DNA of 64,000 nucleotides from Phytophthora quininea (Eukaryota > Oomycota > Peronosporomycetes > Peronosporales > Peronosporaceae), in NCBI GenBank assembly GCA_011947345.1, contig JAAVTG010000782.1, positions 122,603 to 186,602 of the forward strand, in the 5' to 3' direction. Position numbers and translations under genes: made by a program. Numbering within the stretch: the stretch's first letter is position 1; each line of letters starts with the position of its first letter. Shown here piece by piece: positions 55,668 through 64,000 of this stretch. A model generated the notes under the pieces. The model was not told the DNA's origin and searched no databases. It was given only the letters and a program-made list of their open reading frames with translations.

Positions 55668-58600
55668 CATCCTCTTCCCAACACCTACACTACTTAAGGC
55701 TCTCTCGCCTCGCTCTACGTGTAGCTCCTTCTACTGCGTATCTGCTGTGAGCGTGCTGCGTGCGCTGCCTGCGGAGCGCGCCGATGGCCATCTTTTCGCT
55801 GTTCGCGCGCGGACGCGCGATGTCCACTGGTTCACAGCCGCCGGCTTCGCCGGTGAGCAGCACGGCCTCGAGCGCGGTGACGGCGCGAGGGGAGGACGAC
55901 GTGGCGAGCGTGGACGAAGACTTCCTGAGCGCGGACGAAGACGCAGCCGTGGACGGCGTGCTCGGGCTGCCGCTCTCGCCGCCGCCGGCTATCGCCAGCG
56001 ACTGGCTCGGCGGCGCGCAGCCGGTTGCTGCTGCCCCCGTGATGTCCACGACGGCCAGCGCGGCAACAACGATGACGGGGCCGCTGCTCAAGACGGAGAC
56101 GGCGACGGCGACGGCGACGGGCGCGACGGAGACGACAACGACGAACGGCGCGACGGCCCTGCAAGCACCGAAGACGCTCCTGGAGACCTCGGCGACGCTG
56201 GCGACGATGCTGTCGGCCCCGTGACCGGCTGCGACGGCTCTACTGGCCCCGTGGCCGACTCAGGAGACGGACGCTGCGCTTTTGACGACCACGACGACCA
56301 CGAAGACGATGCCGACCGCGACGCCAACCTCGCCAACCTCGCCAACAACAGCGCCGGCCCAGACCACCTCGACCAAGCTCTCGCCGACCGCTCCGCCTCC
56401 CTCGCGTCCCCAACCGCCTCGTCCACGCTCAGAGCTGCCAGGACGAGCGAGCCCGACGGCTCACGTCCCGCAACCGTGCCCACCAACCGGAATGCAACGG
56501 CAGCTACGGCTGCTACAGCCATGCTTGTACCGCAAATGGCTACACTCTCGGTGTTTGCCCACAATGCGACCACGTTCGCCTGCATCAAGTGCACATACAC
56601 GGCGACGCAATTTGCTGACCTGCGCGACCACCGCCGCCGAGAGCATCGCGGGACAGCTTTCACGGACGTATTCCACGGCGGATGCGCCTGTGCTGCGTCG
56701 TTTGCTCACCGAGCAGCGGCGACGAGACACAGCCTCCACTGTGGAACTGCGCCCAGCACTCAGGCAGCTCCGCTTCCGCCGCAGTCACCTGCTCCAGCAG
56801 ACACACAGGCGGCTGGTGGGGGTCAGCGGTGACACGCCGCAGTCCTCCGCCAGACTCAGCCATCACCACTAGTTCCTTGCGCTTGGGTCGTGTGCGTCGT
56901 GCTCTACGTAGACTTGCAGGTACTCCAGCAGTTGACGAGCCCATGACTGGGCCTGATGAACATCTCAGTGGATTTAAACGCCGGCGCCTCGAACCGCCGG
57001 CCTTGTCGAGCATCGACACCGACGTTGACATGGAGTTGACCGTCACGGCGCCCACGGCGGCTCTCCTGCGCCGAATGCAGGCCTACCAGCCGGAGCCCGC
57101 AGTCGAGGATATGGATACACTTCCTGAGCCAGCACCAGCGACCTCGATATCGACTACCCCGCTGCCCGCGACGACCCCACCGACCGACTCGCCGCCTGCT
57201 ACCCCTCTGGCGCGCAGATCGCAGCTCCCCGACCCGCCGAATCGAGCACCACGGATGTGGCCGTGCCGGCGTCAACGGACGGGACTTGGATACTGCACTT
57301 CGATGGAGCTTGCCGCCGCCGCTCAGCAACAGCCGGCGCAGCTGCCGGCGCTGGAGCCGCGTTATTTGACCCCGACCAACGCTGCCACTGGACGATAGCG
57401 CGCTACCTTAGTAGCAAGACTCACACCAACAATACGGCTGAATACAGCGCCCTCATTGAGGGTCTCAACGGCGCACTGCAGCATGATGCCCGACGACTTG
57501 TGGTGAAAGGTGATAGCGCTCTGGTTCTGGAGCAAGTACGCGGCAGATACGCGTGTAATAACTCGCGGCTGCGCAAGCTGCGCAACAAGGTGCGGCAGCT
57601 CCTCCGCCAGCTCGACTCCTACGAGCTCCAGCATGTCGACCGCCTGGAGAACAAGCAAGCGGACGGACTTGCGAACCGCGCCCTGGACGGGCGACGTACT
57701 CGCCTGGAATGCGCCGACCACGGCATTAATGGGGGCGATTGCAGTGGAAGCAACCGACTGTTCCAGGAGACGACAACAGCTCCTCGACGCCAGCAAACAG
57801 CGGCAGAGACCGAGCAGCGCGCACGTCCACGAGACGTCGAGATGGAAGACACAGAAGCAGCCGAGGCGACTGCGGCAGTCGTGCGCCGAGACGGAGGCCA
57901 GACGTTCCCAGTGTTACCGGTCTCAGCGGACAGCGTGCCTGCCCGTCAACCCCGACTGCAGCTCCGCGGCAACTTGAAGGAGAGTGACTGGGAAGCGGCA
58001 CACGCAGCAATGAAGCGAGTCGGCCTTGACTTTGCGGACAAGCTTTCCGACGTGGAGGACTGGGAGACCGCCGAAGGCTATCTTGCCGCGCTCGCGCCGG
58101 CGATCTACTCGTCGCTACTGCCCTTCGCACAGCGGCTACGACAGCCGACACACGCCCGCCCACGCCCACCGGACGCTGCACGCACTCGAGGACGACGACG
58201 GCCACCCCGGACGCCGCACAACGAGCGCCTGAATGAGGCACTCGACCACCTCGAGACTCTGCAACGTGGTCGACCCTCCGCGCAGCCAGCGATCAGGAAA
58301 GCGCGACGGCGAGCAGGACGCATCCGCTCAGCGATGAAGCGCGTTGGGCTGCGCAAGAAGTTCCGCACGCACGAGAAGGCGTGCATGCAGCAGGTCTTCG
58401 CTGAAGCCACGGCAGACCCCGAAGGCGCAACGAACCCGACAGCTCCGACGCGCTGCCCACTTCCGCGGTCCGAGGTGCATGAATATTTCCAGGGCGTGAA
58501 CACGCCTCCACGCCAGTTCAACTTCGACGACGAGGCCGGCGAGCCCTTCCGTCAACTACTGGCCGCGATGCCACCTGCGACGGCGGAGACAGAGGCGCTT

Positions 58601-61540
58601 ACGGACGACGTCACGACGGATGAAGTGGAGGACGCGGTGCATCGTGCTCAAGGCCGTTCTAGCCCGGGCATCGACGGCGTTGGCCACGACATCTTCAAGA
58701 AGTTCCTGCCGGAGCTGTTACCGGCGCTACACGCCGCCTTCAGCGTGTGTTGGAAACACGGCAAGGTGCCCGCCGTGTGGAAGGTGGGCACCGTACAGCT
58801 CATCTACAAGAAGGGCGACGCGACGAAGCCAAGCAACTGGCGCCCGATATGCCTACAGGCATGCGTCTACAAGCTGTACTCCGATATGCTCGCACGCCGC
58901 CTGACAAAGTGGATCGAGGCAAACGAGCGCCTCACAGACGCACAAAAGGGATTCCGGGCCGTTAATGGTTGTGCCGAGCACAACTTCCTCAGCACCGCGG
59001 TGCTGGACCAGACCAAGCGGCGGCCGCGGCCACTACACCTGGTCTGGTACGACCTCAAAATGCGTTCGGCTCCGTGCCGCCGGACTTGATTTGGCGCGTG
59101 CTGCTGGCGACGGGTGCCAACGCCACGTTCGTGAGCCGGCTGAAGAACATCTACGACGGCGCTGTCTTCACCGTGGCGAACACTGCAGACGGCGCGACGG
59201 ACCCGATCGAGTTGCGGACCGGGGTTTTCCAAGGCTGCCCCCTCTCTCCTTACCTGTTTCTGGTGGGCATCATGCCATTGGTTCGCGCGCTGAACGCGCT
59301 CGCGCCGGAGATCGGTGTCCCCGTGACCGCCGACCGCAAGGTATCGGTGTCGGCATACGCCGACGACCTGAAGACATACAGCACGTCGGCGGCGGGCATA
59401 CAGCGGGCCCATGCGGTGGTGACGAAATTTCTGCGCTGGACGACGATGCGCGCAAATGCGTCGAAATGTGCTTCTCTGTCGGTCAAGACCGACGCACACG
59501 GCCACCTACGCGCGGACACCGTCAAGCTGGAGCTGGACGACGAAGTCATTCCGTCGCTGGAGATGCACGAGGGGTACACGTACCTCGGCGTGGGAGACGG
59601 CTTCAACCATGCACAGCACCGTGGCTCCATGGGACCCGTGCTGCAGGAGATGAAGCGCATGATGGCCGCCATCTTCCGGTCGCCGCTCGCACCATGGCAG
59701 AAGATCAAGGCTTTGAAGACCTACGTCTTCCCGAAGGCCGACTACCTGCTGCGCCACGTTCGTGCGTACAAGACGCAACTCGCCAGCGTTGACTCTGCGC
59801 TAGCGCGCGGGCTGCGGCACATGCTCCGACTCAACAAGTCGAGCACGACGGCGCTCTTTCACGCGCCAGTGGAAAAGGGCGGACTAGGTTTCGTCTCGCT
59901 CGCCGACTTGCAAATGGCGCTACAGGTCAGCCACGCATGGCACATGCTGCATTCGCCGGATGCGCTCGTCCGCGCGGTCACCCACGAACAAGTGTGGCAG
60001 GTGATCCAGCAACGTTTCATCCTGGACCCTGACCACTGGCGCGACCGGGTGCCGGTGGCGATCCAGCTCTTCCTCAATGGCGAGCTCAACTCGTCCCCGT
60101 TCGCTCAGCAGAAACGCAGGTCGGGGGACATTGGATCTCTGTGGGTTGACGTGAAGAACCACCTTGCGGCCCGTGGCCTCAAGCTCACGACTGAAACGGT
60201 GCTTACAGAAGGAGGAATGGAGGTGGAGATGATGCTACAGCTCACGGTGCCGCACCGCGCGCAGCCGCTCACGCACAAGGACGTCACTCGCCAGCTCCGC
60301 CAACACGTCAAGCTACGGGAGCTCGAGCGCTGGAAGGAACTGGATGTGCAGAGCACTGTGGTGCGCGCCATCGGCGGCACTGGCAGCGCCTTTGTGTCTC
60401 GCGGCGGCGGACTCAGCGATGCGGAGTATCGCTTCGCACTGGCGGCACGACTCGACCTTGTCCCGACACGCGCTGTGCTCCGGCGCTGGAACCAGAGCGG
60501 CGGCAAGACATGCCGCCACCCGCGTTGTACCCGCGACGAGACACTGCCACACGTGCTGCAGCACTGTCCTGGTAGTGCGCGTGCAGTTGATGGCAGACAC
60601 GACCGCGTGCTCGCCATGATCAAGAAGGAGATTGAGCCGGTCGTGTCAAAGCCGACCAACCAGCTCTCGGCGCGATTCGACGCGTGCATCGAGGGTCTTC
60701 CCGGTCGCGCGCTCCGCCCGGACCTCCAACTTTTCAACGCAGCCACGAGGACGGCATACATTTGCGGATCTCGCTGTCGCCTTTGACGCGCAGAAGAAAG
60801 ACGACCCGGCCCCCGGCAACCTACGCGTCCGCCATACCGAGAAAGTAGCCAAGTACCAGCGAGCGAAAGAATTCCTCGAGACCCTCGGCTGGAGCGTCCA
60901 CACCTCCGCCTTGGTGTACGGAGCCCTGGGCTCGGTGTTACCGTCCAACTACTCAGTATTGACGGACCACCTGCAGCTCACCAAGCGCGCTGCCAGGCAG
61001 CTGAACCGCCGTATCTCGACGACCTGTATCCAGGCTAGCCACCGTATTTGGCGGATGCACGCGGGGAAAATCAACCAGGAGACACATCGCGACACCCCAC
61101 TGAGGCGCCCACGGCACCAGCTTCGAGACGACCAGCGACATCGGCTCCAGTACCGACGACCAGCCGCCAGACGCCGCCCACATCGGGGCCCCAGCCGAGC
61201 CAACCAGCACCTGCAGCTAGCTTGGCGACATCCCGGCCCCGGCGAACGACAACGCGATGGGCCCCCCACGCCAGCCGCTGCAGGCTCCACCCCGTTTGAG
61301 AACACGGACTCGGACACGATGGGGCCCACCGCCCGACGTGCGCCGTCGACCCAAGCCACGACCACAAGGAACTAGTATCCCTGGACCTACACGGCCCCAC
61401 CGGCACTCTCCACAAAGGACACCGCCGCTCCAAGCCCAATGTAGCCACTTAGTCCACAGTAGCACATACATATTCCTAGCTAGATAGCAGACATGCACAC
61501 CCAGGACGACTACTAATTGGCACTAAATACACGTATTCAA
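55668..61540 (+). mobile_element. U1-associated non-LTR retrotransposon, copy 3 (most complete)
   Basis: About 5.9 kb, subfamily B. The 5' UTR (55668-55783) starts atcctcttcccaacacctac. The 3' UTR (61376-61540) contains tagctagatagcagacatgc and ends acgtattcaa directly against U1 nt 32. It contains all domains in order and is the best reference for the family in this window. Confidence 0.88.
55784..61375 (+). pseudogene. Copy 3 ORF: nearly intact RLE-type retrotransposon polyprotein
   Basis: Leader from ATG 55784 (MAIFSLFARGRAMSTG). C2H2 finger about 56575-56650. RNase H about 57280-57690 (FDGAC, NTAEYSALIEGL, GDSALV, NKQADGLAN). RT about 58600-59720, including SSPGIDGVGHDIFKKF, LIYKKGDATKPSNWRPI, motif A YDLKNAFG across a break at 59060, and AYADDLKTY near 59355. 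CCHC knuckle CRHPRC...HVLQHC near 60510-60560. Restriction-like endonuclease 60710-60930 (RPDLQLF, ICDLAVAFD, KVAKYQRAKE). Breaks are: one in the leader, one after the fingers (56822), a missing C near 57203, a missing A at 59060 and an extra G at 60766. Copy 2 has the unbroken base at the third and fifth sites, so some breaks are copy-specific or sequence errors. Confidence 0.8.
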
Positions 61541-61666
61541 AATGAGGGCGTTGACATGAGCCGGAGCAGGCCCCTTGCACTCCGGTGCTGTAAGGGTTCA
61601 GGAATGCTCTTATGAGTAATTCCACAGTAGAATTTTTGTCAGCGGGGGTGAGCGCGTGCGCCCCCA
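61541..61666 (+). repeat. U1 snRNA fragment (nt 32 to 3' end), target-site duplicate
   Basis: Same fragment as above, between copy 3 and copy 4. Its last stem strand is shorter (gtgcgcccccacc), again showing a slightly variable 5' junction. Confidence 0.88.
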
Positions 61667-64000
61667 CCATCCTCTTCCCAACACCTACACTACTTAAGGC
61701 TCTCTCGCCTCGCTCTACGTGTAGCTCCTTCTACTGCGTATCTGCTGTGAGCGTGCTGCGTGCGCTGCCTGCGGAGCGCGCCGATGGCCATCTTTTCGCT
61801 GTTCGCGCGCGGACGCGCGATGTCCACTGGTTCACAGCCGCCGGCTTCGCCGGTGAGCAGCACGGCCTCGAGCGCGGTGACGGCGCGAGGGGAGGACGAC
61901 GTGGCGAGCGTGGACGAAGACTTCCTGAGCGCGGACGAAGACGCAGCCGTGGACGGCGTGCTCGGGCTGCCGCTCTCGCCGCCGCCGGCTATCGCCAGCG
62001 ACTGGCTCGGCGGCGCGCAGCCGGTTGCTGCTGCCCCCGTGATGTCCACGACGGCCAGCGCGGCAACAACGATGACGGGGCCGCTGCTCAAGACGGAGAC
62101 GGCGACGGCGACGGGCGCGACGGAGACGACAACGACGAACGGCGCGACGGCCCTGCAAGCACCGAAGACGCTCCTGGAGACCTCGGCGACGCTGGCGACG
62201 ATGCTGTCGGCCCCGTGACCGGCTGCGACGGCTCTACTGGCCCCGTGGCCGACTCAGGAGACGGACGCTGCGCTTTTGACGACCACGACGACCACGAAGA
62301 CGATGCCGACCGCGACGCCAACCTCGCCAACCTCGCCAACAACAGCGCCGGCCCAGACCACCTCGACCAAGCTCTCGCCGACCGCTCCGCCTCCCTCGCG
62401 TCCCCAACCGCCTCGTCCACGCTCAGAGCTGCCAGGACGAGCGAGCCCGACGGCTCACGTCCCGCAACCGTGCCCACCAACCGGAATGCAACGGCAGCCA
62501 CGGCTGCTACGGCCATGCTTGTACCGCAAATGGCTACACTCTCGGTGTTTGCCCACAATGCGACCACGTTCGCCTGCATCAAGTGCACATACACGGCGAC
62601 GCAATTTGCTGACCTGCGCGACCACCGCCGCCGAGAGCATCGCGGGACAGCTTTCACGGACGTATTCCACGGCGGATGCGCCTGTGCTGCGTCGTTTGCT
62701 CACCGAGCAGCGGCGACGAGACACAGCCTCCACTGTGGAACTGCGCCCAGCACTCAGGCAGCTCCGCTTCCGCCGCAGTCACCTGCTCCAGCAGACACAC
62801 AGGCGGCTGGTGGGGGTCAGCGGTGACACGCCGCAGTCCTCCGCCAGACTCAGCCACCACTAGTTCCTTGCGCTTGGGTCGTGTGCGTCGTGCTCTACGT
62901 AGACTTGCAGGTACTCCAGCAGTTGACGAGCCCATGACTGGGCCTGATGAACATCTCAGTGGATTTAAACGCCGGCGCCTCGAACCGCCGGCCTTGTCGA
63001 GCATCGACACCGACGTTGACATGGAGTTGACCGTCACGGCGCCCACGGCGGCTCTCCTGCGCCGCATGCAGGCCTACCAGCCGGAGCCCGCAGTCGAGGA
63101 TATGGATACACTTCCTGAGCCAGCACCAGCGACCTCGATATCGACGACCCGCTGCCCGCGACGACCCCACCGACCGACTCGCCGCCTGCTACCCTCTGGC
63201 GCGCAGACCGCAGCTCCCGACCCGCCGAATCGAGCACCACGGATGTGCCGTGCCGGCGTCAACGGACGGGACTTGGATACTGCACTTCGATGGAGCTTGC
63301 CGCCGCCGCTCAGCAACAGCCGGCGCAGCTGCCGGCGCTGGAGCCGCGTTATTTGACCCCGACCAACGCTGCCACTGGACGATAGCGCGCTACCTTAGTA
63401 GCAAGACTCACACCAACAATACGGCTGAATACAGCGCCCTCATTGAGGGTCTCAACGGCGCACTGCAGCATGATGCCCGACGGCTTGTGGTGAAAGGTGA
63501 TAGCGCTCTGGTTCTGGAGCAAGTACGCGGCAGATACGCGTGTAATAACTCGCGGCTGCGCAAGCTGCGCAACAAGGTGCGGCAGCTCCTCCGCCAGCTC
63601 GACTCCTACGAGCTCCAGCATGTCGACCGCCTGGAGAACAAGCAAGCGGACGGACTTGCGAACCGCGCCCTGGACGGGCGACGTACTCGCCTGGAATGCG
63701 CCGACCACGGCATTAATGGGGGCGATTGCAGTGGAAGCAACCGACTGTTCCAGGAGACGACAACAGCTCCTCGACGCCAGCAAACAGCGGCAGAGACCGA
63801 GCAGCGCGCACGTCCACGAGACGTCGAGATGGAAGACAGAAGCAGCCGAGGCGACTGCGGCAGTCGTGCGCCGAGACGGAGGCCAGACGTTCCCAGTGTT
63901 ACCGGTCTCAGCGGACAGCGTGCCTGCCGTCAACCCCGACTGCAGCTCCGCGGCAACTTGAAGGAGTGACTGGGAAGCGGCACACGCAGCAATGAAGCGA
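61667..64000 (+). mobile_element. U1-associated non-LTR retrotransposon, copy 4, cut by window end
   Basis: Subfamily B. The first 2.3 kb match copy 3 closely (6 bp shorter in a gacggc microsatellite near 62100). The copy runs off the window in the region between RNase H and RT, so the array continues beyond 64000. Confidence 0.87.
61784..64000 (+). pseudogene. Copy 4 ORF, partial: leader, C2H2 fingers, RNase H
   Basis: It starts at ATG 61784 (MAIFSLFARGRAMSTG). The finger segment is at about 62570-62715 and RNase H at 63265-63690. Relative to copy 3 it has extra single-base losses, for example near 63147 (gacgacccgctg, one c short), 63193, 63246 and 63925, and a 2-bp loss near 63836 (gaagacagaagc vs gaagacacagaagc). 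A dense run of such losses toward the window end suggests falling sequence accuracy rather than decay. Confidence 0.72.

Noticed and set aside
44791..64000. LTR retrotransposon or satellite-array interpretation of the repeats
   Set aside because: No LTRs, protease or integrase are present. The repeated 130 bp is U1 sequence, and the coding content is that of an RLE-type non-LTR element.

Overview
The window reads as genomic DNA of an oomycete, most likely a Phytophthora-like species. The evidence is crinkler-type effector relics, an oomycete-style bZIP-like regulator, WRKY19-like HGGG zinc-repeat proteins, ankyrin genes of the oomycete type, very few introns, short intergenic gaps and many transposable-element relics. 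Nothing suggests a bacterial or viral replicon.

Layout. 1-3.6 kb: a small Mutator-like terminal-inverted-repeat element and a decayed hAT transposase. 4.5-11.1 kb: a very large mucin-like, repeat-rich surface protein ending in a polytopic TRP-like membrane domain. 11.3-24.0 kb: two inverted 2.6-kb arms, each with a secreted Gly/Trp-rich peptide gene, a coiled-coil ORF and an ankyrin gene. The arms flank a core of three nuclear genes: a Tudor-knot/chromo-barrel protein, an ATRX/ARIP4-type SNF2 remodeller and a bZIP-like factor. 24.6-27.1 kb: relics (a crinkler-type gene, a P-loop NTPase, and a partial copy of the gene at 38.4 kb). 28.8-31.8 kb: a tandem pair of HGGG zinc-repeat genes. 32.2-36.2 kb: a tandem pair of MATE transporters. 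36.4-37.3 kb: another crinkler-like relic. 38.4-40.3 kb: a coiled-coil protein gene. 40.6-44.5 kb: one gene that fuses a fatty acyl-AMP ligase, an acyl carrier domain and a PLP-dependent alpha-oxoamine synthase. This looks like a one-polypeptide machine for making a sphingoid-base-like aminoketone from a free fatty acid.

44.6-64.0 kb is the most striking part. A complete U1 snRNA gene (44630-44790) is followed by at least four head-to-tail copies of a non-LTR retrotransposon. The element encodes C2H2 fingers, an RNase H placed before the reverse transcriptase, the reverse transcriptase, a CCHC knuckle and a restriction-like endonuclease. Each complete copy is followed by the same U1 fragment, nt 32 to the 3' end (about 130 bp). 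I read this as repeated insertion into U1 with a long target-site duplication that always leaves a full U1 upstream. A U1-specific retrotransposon is not something I know to be described.

A caution runs through the annotation. Almost every conserved gene here is broken into two or three frames, and most breaks are repaired by restoring one (sometimes two) missing bases, often in a homopolymer. I therefore annotate these as single genes with probable sequence errors and give the break positions, rather than calling them pseudogenes or inventing introns. Transposon and crinkler relics carry additional, genuine-looking damage.
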